Assembly (NCBI GenBank): GCA_023091665.1
Contig: JALJCQ010000001.1
Coordinates: forward strand, 3,534,001 to 3,598,000
DNA length: 64,000 bases
Reading direction: 5' to 3'
DNA from: Pythium myriotylum
Lineage: Eukaryota; Oomycota; Peronosporomycetes; Pythiales; Pythiaceae
Below the pieces are notes generated by a model. The model was not told the origin of the DNA. It did no database searches and saw only the letters and a program-made list of their open reading frames with translations. The first letter of the stretch is position 1. Each line of letters starts with the position of its first letter. This document shows, one piece after another, positions 17,344 to 27,841 of this stretch. Position numbers and translations under genes: made by a program.

Positions 17344-20173
17344 CTACATGAAATCTTTGAGCGATTCCGTCGTGGCAGCCGACTTAGCGAGCGCATCGAG
17401 CAGACTCTTGACGCTCTTGCTTCGCTGCCGCAGCAGTTGCCGCACCTTCGGGTCTTCTTCGGTCTTGAAGCTCGTGAGGTGTTGGTGCATGAAGACGGCG
17501 AGGCCGTCGATCGTGAGCTGCGCCTTCTTGGTCTGCAGCAGGCGCTGGAAGACCTGCGCCATCTCGAGCTCGTCGTCCATCTTCATGATCTTCTCCATCA
17601 CCAGCCGCAAGAAGAGCACGGTCTTGTCGTCGATCGCCGTGAAGTCGAGCACTTTGAGACACGATAGCGACATGGCGCCGCTGATGATCATGCCTGCGAG
17701 CATCTGCGCGAGGTTGAAAAGCTTTCGGGGCTTGAGGGAGTCGAGTTGCTTGAACGTGTCCCAGAACGCGAGCTGGTAGGTGAATTTATACCGCTGGTCC
17801 ATCTCGCACAGCTTCTGCGAGAGCAACAGGTAGTACCGGTTGAACTTCTTCTCTTGGCCACAGCAGTGGAGCACGACGCGCACGATCTCGCGCTCTTGTT
17901 TCTCCTTCAAATGCAATTGCAACAGTCGCTCGTAGGCGTCGAGGCAGTCGGCGGCGCCCATGATGGCTACGAAAATGCGCTTGCGGACGTCTGTGTTCAT
18001 GCGTTGCTTCTCGGCGAGCTTGAGTAGCCGGTTCTCAGCTTCGTCTTGGTCTTTCTTCTGGTCGTTGCCGTCCTCGCTGCGGCCTTTCTTGGCCTGCTGG
18101 TAGCCGACCCACGTGCCACCGACGACCCACCAGCGGCCATCCTGGTCAGCATGAAGGATTTCATGGAGGGAGACGCGCAGCGCGTTGTTGGCATTGCCAC
18201 AACGCGTCTTCACGCGACCAAGCCACTTCTTGAGCGACGTGAGATCGAGTGCCGCCGACATCGAGTTGGCGCCGCCACCTGAAGCCGACTTCTTCTGCTT
18301 GGACGGCTTCTTGAGGTCGTAGATGAGGTCGAGGATGAAGCGCACGCGGTCATCGGAGTGGGACACACCCGACGTGACCTTGAGCTGCACGGCGGCAACC
18401 ATCTCTTTCAAGGAGTCTTGGTCGTCCGATCGAAGCTGATGGCCACAGGCCTTGAGAAGTTGGTGGATGAGCTCGACCTCCACTGGCGAGAACTGGTCCA
18501 CGAATCGACGGAAGAGGTCGTAGACCAGCGTGCACTGCACAACGCCAAAGTTGTAGAGCATCGCGACTAGCAGAAGTAGATTGACGGGCTCTTTCGAGGC
18601 CGTTGGATCCTCTTCGCCTTCATCATGTTGACTGTCAGCCTTCTCAGCCGCCTGCGCCTTAACTTTATCGACGCTTTCGATCAGCTTCAGCACAAACTTT
18701 TCCATGAAGAAACCGCCAATCTCGCTGCCAACGCTATGGTGGAGAGCTGCGACCAGCGCTCCGCACACTTTGATTAGTGGGGTCATCACTAGCCCCGGGT
18801 GGACGCTCGTCTGGAGAATCTTGTCCAGGAGGACGGAATTGATGATTGAGCGGCCAAACTCGCGGTAAATCTTGTCCATCTCGAGACTGATCGACTCCAT
18901 ATTGGCCTCGGAGATACGGTTGAGCTGGCCGTTAATGCGGCGCGTGAGCTCGCGCAAGGACTGTTCGTCCATTGTCGACGACATGAGGTGAGCTTTGGAC
19001 TGAGCCGCGGTCTCGCCCGCGGCTTCCTGCATCTGGCGACGCAAGTGCGGTGGGATGTATGCGGATGGTTTCTTTGCTCCGACGGCATTATTAATCACGG
19101 GTCGTCCGTAGATGTCTTCCTCGATGACAACGGGTTTCTTCTCTTCCTCCTCGTCTTCCTCCTCCGAATCATCCTTCTCCTCGTCCTCCTCCTCCTCTTT
19201 GTCAACGTCATCCTCCTCTTCCTCTTCTTCCTCTTCGTCTTGTTCCTCCTCTTCAAACTCAAGTTCTTCATCCGACGCTGTCGCACCGGCATTCTTCATC
19301 GTATTCCTTCGCACCTCGTCGTCCTCTTCGTCGTCGTCCTCCTCTTCCGACTGAAACGCCGCGAGGTCCTCGTCCGAGTCCAAGTCCGACTCGTCCGTCG
19401 GCAGCTCGTCCATCCCCTTGAGAAACTCGGCGTCTTCCTGTTGCAGCAGTGCAAACTCGCGTCGCGTCTCCTCGTCCATCTCCATGTCGCTCGGCAGCTC
19501 GTCGTCGTCAAACTCGCCGTCCTCTCCATCCGGCTCCTCCTCCTCCGACTCGTCCTCCGACTCGTCAACTCGGCGCTTGGTCTGCGCTGCTGGCGTCGTC
19601 TTCTTCCTGTCCTTCACCAAACTTCACCGCACAAATCCCCGTCAGCTCAATTTCCCACTGACACACACAGCAAACAGCCAACTCACTCCGAGATCTTGTC
19701 GAGACTCGATAAAAAGTCCGTGAAATCCTCGCCCAATCCGTCCTTCACGTACTCGCTACACACACACAGCCACGCTCCATGAGATCGCGCACGCAGCGCC
19801 ACGCAACCACCAAACGGCCTCACCGCTGGAGTCGCTTGAGTCCGTCCTTCTTCGTCCCGAGCCCGAGGTTCTTCTCGAGCGCCTTGATCTCGGCGTCCTC
19901 GCGACTCAGCTCTTCCTTGTCGCCGCGCATCGAGCGGCCTGTCGTCTCCTGCACGAGCTCGTGGAACTTGTTCTGGAACGCCCCCGTGCCCGTCGACGCC
20001 GCCGCCGGTCGCTTGCGCGACGGCCCATTGCGCGGCTTCTCGTGGGCCGATTTCGACGCGAATCGCGCCGGCGGCTTGCTCTCGACGCGCGGCTGCTTGC
20101 TCTTGCGCTGCTTCTTCTCCTGGCGCTCGCGCTTGCGCTTCTCCTTGCGCAAGAGCACGCTCGCGCCGGCCAT
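17344..20173 (-). CDS. NOM1: NOM1/Sgd1-type nucleolar MIF4G domain protein
   Basis: Three exons on minus: 20173-19824, 19755-19687 and 19621-17344, about 898 residues. Both introns are phase 2 and every junction restores a codon. Exon 1 is a basic nucleolar N-terminus ending in EIKALEKNLGLG, as in the family. Exon 3 starts with very acidic Asp/Glu runs, then PSAYIPPHLRRQ and a MIF4G domain (about residues 350-620, starting LTRRINGQLNRISEAN). An MA3-type helical domain follows (RKRIFVAIMGAADCLDAYERLL). NOM1/Sgd1 acts in 40S ribosome biogenesis and targets PP1 to the nucleolus in animals. The start is ATG 20173; exon 3 has no ATG of its own near its start. Confidence 0.88.
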
Positions 20174-20924
20174 CTCGGGCGTTCGCGATGCCCAGCACCA
20201 GTCAATAGTGAAGCTCCACAGACAGTGTCCCTCATATACCCACTACACAAGGGACGATAGTTCGAATGCGAGATGGCTACATATTTATCCCTGTTAAAAC
20301 CGAGTTGAAAACGTGATTAGGGACCAGTCCCTAGTGTTAAACAAACATGGCTACACTTACTTTTCCCCCTCGAGTACGTCACCTTCCCCCCGGAGATGAA
20401 AAGAGGATGACTCACCCACGAACGAGTCCGCGCAGCTCTCGATTCGGCAACAGCGAATCCAGTCGCTTCGTCTCCCTTTATGACGCCAGCCAGCCTCTCG
20501 TCGGCTGTTGAAGATGCCAGAGTCGTCTGGGTCGGTGGGACATTCGCTGTCTCTGCAAAGCGTGCCCAGGGCTTCCACGCATCGCAAAATGCGAGCGGCA
20601 AGTGGGTGAAGAGGCTTCGTCTGTCGCTTTGCAGCGAGCTGTCGTCAGTGCAATGCTGGTGCTGCAACTATGAGATGGGAACGGAAGCGACGAGGAGGAA
20701 GTTGGAGCTGATCCGCTCTTCGTCTCGTCCTTCTTGCGAATTTTTGAGACATGGATGATCGTCGTCTGCAACGGCCGGGGTGAGTTATCCTTAAATTCCC
20801 CTGGAGGGAACGACTGTCTTGCACGGCAAAGACGTGAGATCCTTCTGGCTTCTTGTACAATCCCAAAACAGTTCGATGAGAGGTTTCAAAAGAGACATGC
20901 ATCTGATTATTAAGGGTAGCCGGT
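20174..20924. other. Intergenic region, nothing recognised
   Basis: A 751-bp spacer between NOM1 and the uroporphyrinogen methyltransferase. It holds the small palindrome GGGACCAGTCCC (about 20321-20332) and no coding sequence I can support. Short frames on both strands have no recognisable composition. Confidence 0.5.
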
Positions 20925-21893
20925 TCACAGAAGCAGCTCGCTCGTGAGCGCCGCGCGGAACGAATAGAGGAGATAGATAAGCGGGAGGAGGAGCAGAGCG
21001 GCGTGCCAGGGCAGGCTCGCGAGGCGTGTCTTGCCGCCGGCGTTGAGCACGATGTGCTCGCCCATGTCCACGAGCGGCACCTGGCCCAGTGGCGCGTAGG
21101 AGATCTGGTACTTGCTCGTGGACTCGAGGTCGTGCGAGGCACTCGAGCGCACAGCGTCGTAGTGCTGCAAATACGTGAGTGCGTTGACAACGTTGCCCAC
21201 GACCAGTGTGCCCGGCGGCGTGATGCCCTGGCGGCGCACTTCTTCAGCAATGCTGCCGAGTGTACTGCGCACAGTCACTGACCGATCGGTAGTCGCCGCG
21301 TGGATGACCGCGGCTGGGATGCCGCTTGGGAATCCGCGCTCTTCGATGAGGCTCTTGCAGAGACCTTCGATGCGCCCAATGGCCATGAGGAAGATGGTCG
21401 TGCGGTGGTCGCAGTACTCGGGTAGGTTCGGGAACCGGTCGGCCTTGCCGTGGCCCGTGCACACGAGCACTTGGTCGGCGACGTCGCGCATGGTCGCAGG
21501 GATGCCGGCGCTCAGCGGCGCCGAGAGCGAGCTGGAGATGCCGGGGATGACCTCGACGTCGAAGCCAGCTTCCGAGTAGATCACGGCCTCTTCGCCGCCG
21601 CGTCCGTACATGAACGGGTCGCCGTTCTTGAGTCGCACGACGCGCTTGCCCTGCTTGAGCGCGTCGAGCCCCCAGGCGTCGAGCTCGGCCTGCGCGAGGT
21701 CGGCCTTGCCGCAGCGCTTGCGCGCGACGCGCACTTCGCACTTGGCCATGGCCAGCACGTCCTTGGGCACGAGGCGGTCGGCGAGCACGAGGTCGGCCGA
21801 CTCGATCGCGCGCACGGCCTTGATCGTGAGCAGCTCCGGGTCGCCGGGGCCGGCGCCCACGAGCAGCATCTTGGCGCGGTGCGATGGAGCCAT
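20925..21893 (-). CDS. Uroporphyrinogen-III C-methyltransferase with C-terminal membrane tail
   Basis: Intronless, 322 residues from ATG 21893. It is a SUMT/CobA enzyme that methylates uroporphyrinogen III with two SAM to precorrin-2, the first step to siroheme. Family motifs are in order: VGAGPGDPELLTIKA (SAM loop), DRLV, LKNGDPFMYGRGGEE, IPGISSSLSAPLSAGIP, CTGHGK and GTLVVGNVV near the end. It lacks the CysG/Met8 dehydrogenase-ferrochelatase part, which must be encoded elsewhere. After the enzyme, about residues 285-322 end in a hydrophobic helix (WHAALLLLPLIYLLY), which looks like a tail anchor; ordinary SUMTs are soluble. It diverges from sulfite reductase beta across 740 bp. Confidence 0.92.
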   Translation of the reverse strand: MAPSHRAKMLLVGAGPGDPELLTIKAVRAIESADLVLADRLVPKDVLAMAKCEVRVARKRCGKADLAQAELDAWGLDALKQGKRVVRLKNGDPFMYGRGGEEAVIYSEAGFDVEVIPGISSSLSAPLSAGIPATMRDVADQVLVCTGHGKADRFPNLPEYCDHRTTIFLMAIGRIEGLCKSLIEERGFPSGIPAAVIHAATTDRSVTVRSTLGSIAEEVRRQGITPPGTLVVGNVVNALTYLQHYDAVRSSASHDLESTSKYQISYAPLGQVPLVDMGEHIVLNAGGKTRLASLPWHAALLLLPLIYLLYSFRAALTSELLL

Positions 21894-22633
21894 GGACGAG
21901 AGAGGAGCGAGACGAGACTTGCCACCGAGTGGGAAAACCCGCGAGTGAGCGAGGAAGAAAGCAACGAGCGCAACGAGCGATGAGTCACTCGAATTGGCGA
22001 TTGGCGGCGAGCGCGCGAATGGCGTCGCGGCGCGTCGGCAGCGTCAGCGTCCGTGGCGGATCGGTTTCTTCTCTCGTCATTGTCCCACCAAGAGGCCGGC
22101 CATGTATCGCAATCAGCAACCCGAGGGATGGGGTGCGTGATACTGTAGTGACATGGAACCTCGCTTCAGTGACAGAAGCCGCTTTCGACGAGCTACGTGG
22201 AGATTCCGATGGTGGGGAAGACTGGGCATGAATTTTCACAGGTCAACCACGTCAAAATGGCCCGGCTATGTCCAGTGGTCCGGTTCTCGGATGGAAAATT
22301 ATACGTTATGAGAGGTTTGCGAAACGACGTCGAAGCGATCCTGTGATCTGATTGGCTACTGCTGTCGACCAATCAGGTACCCATTTTAGTGATGCTTGGC
22401 AAATTCCGTGTGGTCCACACCCAATATCGAGGTTTTATCCCGTCCACCGCGAGGTTTTTCCTGTCCGCCCTGCCAGAGTGATTGTGCAACATGATCTCGT
22501 AGTCCGCTTCTAGGGGTCTGAGGGTAGTCACTCGAGCGGGGGTGGCCCATCCACGCAGTGCCCACACTGGAGCTGCTCGCGAGCTCTGTGGAGAGCAAGC
22601 TTCTTCCCGTCAGTTCGCCATTTCCTTCGCCCC
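21894..22633. promoter_or_regulatory. Divergent promoter of SUMT and sulfite reductase beta
   Basis: 740 bp separate the two ATGs. A perfect inverted pair of CCAAT boxes, CTGATTGG at 22348-22355 and CCAATCAG at 22369-22376, lies with a 13-bp spacer containing GTCGA. A pyrimidine-rich TCAGTTCGCCATTTCC near 22611-22626, just ahead of the beta ATG, resembles an oomycete initiator. Co-regulation of the two genes is inferred. Confidence 0.5.
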
Positions 22634-25600
22634 ATGAAGCCCGTGCCCGCCGTGGAAGAGGCCGTGAGCCACGTGGCCTACGCGCTCAGCGACCTCTCGT
22701 TCCTGGTCGCGCCCGTGCCCTTCGGCGCCGCGCTCGAGCAGTACGTCGTCTCGGCGCGCCGCAATGTCTTCGACCAAGTGGGCAAGATCCACGAAGGCGC
22801 CTTCGGCCAGGAGCTCATCGAGCGCGCCTACGAGGCCTCCAAGCACGGCCAGTTCGTGACGCTCTTCGCGTCCTCGCCGGCCTCGCTGCTGCAGATGGTG
22901 CCGACCATGTACAAGCTCAGCAGCGCCGCGCTGCCGGCCGTCGTGCACGTCGTGGCGCGCGACCACTCGGACCTCATGGCCGTGCGCCAGACGGGCTTTG
23001 TGATCCTCCACTCGCTGAGCGCGAGCGAGACCGAAGACATGGCGCTGCTCGCGCACGTCGCGTCGCTCAAGGCCAACGTGCCGTTCCTCCACGTCTACGA
23101 CGGCGACATCGCGCAGAACGAACTCGAGCGAAAAGTCGCGCACGCGACCGCCAAGTTCAACAGCTCGCTCGTGAGCTACGAGCGCCTCGCGCAGCTCATC
23201 GGGCTCACCAAGGCCAACTCGACGACCGAATTCCGCGAGCTCGTGCTCTCCAACTCGACGCTCCAGCAGAGCGGTGCCGACAACGCCGACCTCTACTTCC
23301 AGGTCTCGCCCGAATGCATCCAGAAGTTCAACGCCGTGCCGCAGGTTGTTGAGGACGTCATCGCGCAAGTGTTTGCCACCAAGGGCTACCAGCTCTTCGA
23401 GTACTTTGGCCACCCAGAGGCCGAGCACGTCGTCGTCGTCATGGGCACGGCCTCGCGCATTGTCAAAGACGCGATCGAGTCGCTCTTCTCCAACTGGAAG
23501 GCCAAGGTCGGCGTGGTCTCGGTGCGTCTCTTCCGTCCCTGGAGCACGACTAGCTTCCTGAGCGTCGTGCCGCCGACGGCCACCAAGATCGCCGTGCTTG
23601 ACCGCATGGAGGACGCCACCAACGTCGGCGAGCCGCTCTTCCTCGACGTGCTCGCTTCGTTCCAGAGCGAGGCGTGGACCCACACGACGACGCCCGCGAT
23701 CATTGGCGGCAAGTACTCGTTTGGCGCTGCCGACCAGCTCTTCGATGTCGTCACGGCGCGCAGCCTCGTGGAAGAACTTGCTGCCGGCAAGCTTGCGAAT
23801 GGCTTCGTGGTTGCGGGCACTGAGAACGCCTCGGCCCACGCCCAGCAGCTCGTCCACTCGTCGCTTGTTGCCTCCAAGGAAGGCTTTGAGGCGCCGTACG
23901 TCAAGATGCTGCTCCAGCTCTTCGAGCGTCGCGCCGTCGTCGCTAACCTCGTGCGCTCTACGACTGTGTGGAAGGAGTCGGATAACGTTGAGAGCATTGC
24001 GCTCGAAGGCGGCGAGTTCGGTTTCGGTGTCCACCTCGGCATCCTCGCCAAGCGCCAGCAGCTCAAGGACAAGGTCTCGGCTCTGCTCGCGCAGCCGCTT
24101 GTCTCGGGCACGCTTTCGCAGCGTCTCGTGCAGGCGCTCACGCAGTGGTCGACCAAGCAGCCACGCAACGATGAGCTCGCGAATGAGATCTCGATTCTGC
24201 TGGAAAGCGAGCAGAACAAGGAAGGTCTCCTGGCCGAGATCTACGGCCTCAAGCGCTACTTCCTGCCGCTGAGCCAGTGGATCATCGGCAGCGAGGAGTT
24301 CTCGCGCGACGTTGGCGCCTCCGGCGTGCACCAAGTCCTCTCGAGTGGCGAAAACGTCAACTTGCTCATTCTCGACACGGAACCGATGCATTCGGTGAAC
24401 AAGAGCCAGCGCAAGCGCGATCTCGGACTGTATGCTATGCAGTACGGCAATGCCTACGTGGCGTCCGTTGCGCTCTACGACTCGTACTCGCAGGTGTTGC
24501 GTGCGCTGAACGAGGCCGACGCATTCGACGGCCCGTCGATCATCCTCGCATACGCGCCGCTGAGCGACAACATGGAGAAGGAGACTCGCGAGGCCGTGAG
24601 CGCCGGCTACTGGCCGCTCTACCGCTACAACCCGCTGCTTGAAGAAGTCGAGGGCGAGAAGGCGTTCGCGCTCGAGTCCCCGAGCATCAAGAAGGAGCTT
24701 CTCGACTTCTTGCAGCGCAACAACCAGTTGAGCCTGTTCGCCAAGCAGGCGCTGACCGCGCCCAAGGCCACGTCAGTGTCGGAGAAGTACGAGCAAATTG
24801 GTAAGGCTTCGCTTGAGGCGAGCTTCCAGGCGCTGCTCAACGGCTTCGGCGGTGTGAGCGAGGAGAAGTGGCAGGTCGAGACGAAGCTCAACATCCTTGT
24901 GGGCTCGGACAACGGCCACGCCGAGGAGTTTGCCGGTAAGTTTGCCGAGGAGGCGCTCGCGTTCGGTCTCAAGAACGTCAACAAGATGGACATGAACGAG
25001 ATGACGATCGACGGCCTGCTCGATGAGGCCAACGACGCCAACTCGTACACGCTCTTCGTGGTCTCGACCGCAGGCCAGGGCGAATTCCCTTCGAACGCCA
25101 AGGAGTTCTGGCACGAGCTCTCGGGTTTCACGTCGACGCTGCCACTGCAGTACGCGGTTTTTGGTCTCGGTGATAGCCTTTACTGGCCCCGTGAGGACGA
25201 GAAGCACTACTTCTGTAAGGCTCCAACGGATCTCGACGCCAAGCTGAGCGAGCTCGGTGCGAAGCGCGTCCACGCGTTGGCCAAGGCCGACGACCAGGAC
25301 CCGGACGGACCGACGACCCAGTTTGACGCCTGGAAGTCCGAGTTCTGGGAGCAGATCGGCATCCCGGCTGAGGTTGTGAGCAAGACGCAAGGCACGAAGA
25401 AGAAGGCGCGCACGAACGAGGAGATCAAGGCCGCGAGTAACTTCCTGCGCGGTACACTCGCCACTGGCCTCGAGGACCGCTCGACCAAGGCGCTGTGTGC
25501 CGACGACACGCAGCTGACCAAGTTCCACGGCATCTACCAGCAGGACAACCGTGACCTGCGTGAGCAGATGCGACTTGAGAAGCAGGAGAAGGCCTTCTCG

Positions 25601-27115
25601 TTCATGATCCGTGTGCGTGTTCCCGGCGGTGTGTCGACGGCTGAGCAGTACCTCATGATCGACAAGCTCGCGGACGAGTACGCGAACGGAAACATCAAGG
25701 TGACCACGCGTCAGGCGTACCAGCTGCAGGGCATCCTTAAGTGGAACCTCAAGCCCATCGTGCAGGGCATCAACCGCGTGCTCATGGACTCGCTCGCGGC
25801 CTGTGGCGACGTGAACCGTAACGTCATGACGACTGTGAACCCGAGCTGCTCCGTCGAGACCCACAAGCAGATCATCGACATCGCCAGCAGCCTCTCGGCG
25901 CATCTCACGCCCAAGACGAGTGCTTACCACGAGATCTGGCTCGACAAGAAGATGGTCGCGGGTGGTGAGACCAAGGACTTCGAGCCGCTCTACGGCGAGA
26001 CATACCTGCCGCGAAAGTTCAAGATCGCGATTGCCATCCCGCCGTCCAACGATGTTGATGTTTTCGCCCACTGCCTCGGCTTCATCGCTGTGATCGAGGA
26101 CGACAAGCTGCTGGGCTTCAACGTGACTGTGGGTGGCGGCATGGGCATGACCCACAACAACAAGAAGACGTTCCCACGTGTCGCTGACGTCATGGCCTTC
26201 ATCACGCCCGACCAGGTCAACGACGTGGCCGAGAAGATCATGGTCCAGCAGCGCGATCTCGGCGACCGTGTCAACCGCAAGCACGCTCGCTACAAGTACA
26301 CGGTCGAGGACCACGGACTCGCGTGGATCCGCGCGGATGTGGAGAAGCGTCTCGGCTACGCGCTCGCGGAGCCTCGCCCGTTCAAGTTCGAGTCGAACTC
26401 GGACCGTTTCGGCTGGCACCAGACGACGGACGGCAACTTCCACTACACCATGTTCATCGAGGGCGGCCGTATCAAGGACACTGCGGACGTGCAGATGCGC
26501 TCGGGCCTGCGCAAGCTCGCGCAGACCTTCCCGGACGTCGAGTTCCACCTCACGGCCAACCAGAACCTGAGCCTTGTCAAGGTCAAGCCGAGCCAGATCG
26601 GTGCGATCAAGTCGATCATGCAGGAGTTCAACTTCGGCAACGACAACTACTCAGGTATGCGTCTCAGCTCGATCGCCTGTGCCGCACTGCCCTTCTGTGG
26701 ACTCGCATTCGCCGAGGCCGAGCGGTATCTGCCCGAGCTCATCACCAAGATCGAGGACTTGCTGGAGGAGAACGGCCTGCGTGACGACTCGATCGTGATC
26801 CGCATGACGGGCTGCCCGAACGGCTGTGGACGGCCGTACCTTGGCGAGATCGGCTTTGTCGGCCGCTCGCCAGGTATTTACAACATGTACCTCGGCGCCG
26901 GCTTCACGGGCGACCGCCTCAACAAGCTCTACCGCGAGGGCGTGGACGAGGAGACGATTCTCCAGGAGCTCGCACCCATCATCAAGGACTACGCGTCGAA
27001 CCGCGAAGAAGACGAGAAGTTCGGTGACTTCGTGATTCGTGCCGGCTACGTCAGTGCCTGTCTGGCTGCGCCGCTCGTGGAGAACCGCGCACCCGGCGAG
27101 ACGTTCCACGCGTAG
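22634..27115 (+). CDS. Sulfite reductase (NADPH) hemoprotein beta, fused to flavodoxin
   Basis: Intronless, 1493 residues from ATG 22634, similar to fungal Met5/Ecm17 (about 1440). Order: an N-terminal pyruvate:ferredoxin-oxidoreductase-like region (about 1-740), a flavodoxin domain (about 752-909, with VSTAGQGEFP and FGLGDSLYW as FMN loops), then two sulfite reductase hemoprotein repeats (about 950-1493). Siroheme/4Fe-4S ligands are Cys1349, Cys1355, Cys1394 and Cys1398 (CAALPFC and CPNGC). Their spacing of 6, 39 and 4 equals that of E. coli CysI. TTRQAYQLQGI supplies the siroheme/sulfite-binding basic residues. The enzyme reduces sulfite to sulfide with six electrons; its flavoprotein partner is at 32425. 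Confidence 0.95.
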   Translation: MKPVPAVEEAVSHVAYALSDLSFLVAPVPFGAALEQYVVSARRNVFDQVGKIHEGAFGQELIERAYEASKHGQFVTLFASSPASLLQMVPTMYKLSSAALPAVVHVVARDHSDLMAVRQTGFVILHSLSASETEDMALLAHVASLKANVPFLHVYDGDIAQNELERKVAHATAKFNSSLVSYERLAQLIGLTKANSTTEFRELVLSNSTLQQSGADNADLYFQVSPECIQKFNAVPQVVEDVIAQVFATKGYQLFEYFGHPEAEHVVVVMGTASRIVKDAIESLFSNWKAKVGVVSVRLFRPWSTTSFLSVVPPTATKIAVLDRMEDATNVGEPLFLDVLASFQSEAWTHTTTPAIIGGKYSFGAADQLFDVVTARSLVEELAAGKLANGFVVAGTENASAHAQQLVHSSLVASKEGFEAPYVKMLLQLFERRAVVANLVRSTTVWKESDNVESIALEGGEFGFGVHLGILAKRQQLKDKVSALLAQPLVSGTLSQRLVQALTQWSTKQPRNDELANEISILLESEQNKEGLLAEIYGLKRYFLPLSQWIIGSEEFSRDVGASGVHQVLSSGENVNLLILDTEPMHSVNKSQRKRDLGLYAMQYGNAYVASVALYDSYSQVLRALNEADAFDGPSIILAYAPLSDNMEKETREAVSAGYWPLYRYNPLLEEVEGEKAFALESPSIKKELLDFLQRNNQLSLFAKQALTAPKATSVSEKYEQIGKASLEASFQALLNGFGGVSEEKWQVETKLNILVGSDNGHAEEFAGKFAEEALAFGLKNVNKMDMNEMTIDGLLDEANDANSYTLFVVSTAGQGEFPSNAKEFWHELSGFTSTLPLQYAVFGLGDSLYWPREDEKHYFCKAPTDLDAKLSELGAKRVHALAKADDQDPDGPTTQFDAWKSEFWEQIGIPAEVVSKTQGTKKKARTNEEIKAASNFLRGTLATGLEDRSTKALCADDTQLTKFHGIYQQDNRDLREQMRLEKQEKAFSFMIRVRVPGGVSTAEQYLMIDKLADEYANGNIKVTTRQAYQLQGILKWNLKPIVQGINRVLMDSLAACGDVNRNVMTTVNPSCSVETHKQIIDIASSLSAHLTPKTSAYHEIWLDKKMVAGGETKDFEPLYGETYLPRKFKIAIAIPPSNDVDVFAHCLGFIAVIEDDKLLGFNVTVGGGMGMTHNNKKTFPRVADVMAFITPDQVNDVAEKIMVQQRDLGDRVNRKHARYKYTVEDHGLAWIRADVEKRLGYALAEPRPFKFESNSDRFGWHQTTDGNFHYTMFIEGGRIKDTADVQMRSGLRKLAQTFPDVEFHLTANQNLSLVKVKPSQIGAIKSIMQEFNFGNDNYSGMRLSSIACAALPFCGLAFAEAERYLPELITKIEDLLEENGLRDDSIVIRMTGCPNGCGRPYLGEIGFVGRSPGIYNMYLGAGFTGDRLNKLYREGVDEETILQELAPIIKDYASNREEDEKFGDFVIRAGYVSACLAAPLVENRAPGETFHA

Positions 27116-27841
27116 GCTTTTTTAGGACAAGAGGACGCAGAGGAAGGGTCGTCTCCCCGTGGTAGAACAGGATCGCACGCGGGGCGGCCGCATTGTGTAT
27201 GTCATTTAGATATAAATCCAATTCCATCGGTGTAACGATATGCCCATGCAGTCTCATTCCGTGCTTCCAATTCACCACTCCGTAAGAACTCGCCTCTAGA
27301 TAGCCGAACGATTCTGTCTCCATTTGAAGTTGGTATGAAAGTCGACGAGTTTTCTATCAGTAAACTTCGAAGCACGCATACATGGAGGCAGGAGGGCTGC
27401 GTTCGCCTACTCGGGATTTAATTCGTTTGACTGACGTGCTGGTGGTCGCGGCGAGTGTCACGTGGTGCCAGGATGATATCGAACGATGTTCAATACGTCA
27501 GCTTCCATTCCAAGACATCACATCGGACGAGAGAACAACCCGCAGCGGAGGGGGCTGAAAAAATCTTTGTATGAGCTGAATAGACAACCTCCCCACTCTC
27601 CCGTCGGCGAGACTCCTCGATCACCATGATTCCCTGATTACTTCGAAGTAGAATGTTTTGGGAAAGCCAAAAAATCTTCCGGTGTCCAAACTCCAACAGC
27701 TTGCGAGTTCTCACAGGGGCGGAAGCACTGAATAGCTCAATGGTGGGAATCATCCATCTGAGGACAAGACATTTATTAACCCTCTACAATTTACGCAACG
27801 CGGAAACGAGAACGCCATCGAGGAACACAATAAGGAGCTGC
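27116..27841. other. Intergenic region, nothing recognised
   Basis: A 726-bp spacer between the sulfite reductase beta stop and the 3' end of the first trypsin-like protease. It is more AT-rich than the genes around it. I see no conserved frame or repeat. Confidence 0.5.

Noticed and set aside
22610..24391. 593-codon minus-strand frame opposite sulfite reductase beta
   Set aside because: Antisense of a strongly codon-biased gene; Arg/Val/Leu-rich with no motif.
24773..26548. 591-codon minus-strand frame opposite sulfite reductase beta
   Set aside because: Same reason; the plus strand holds the siroheme cysteines with exact family spacing.
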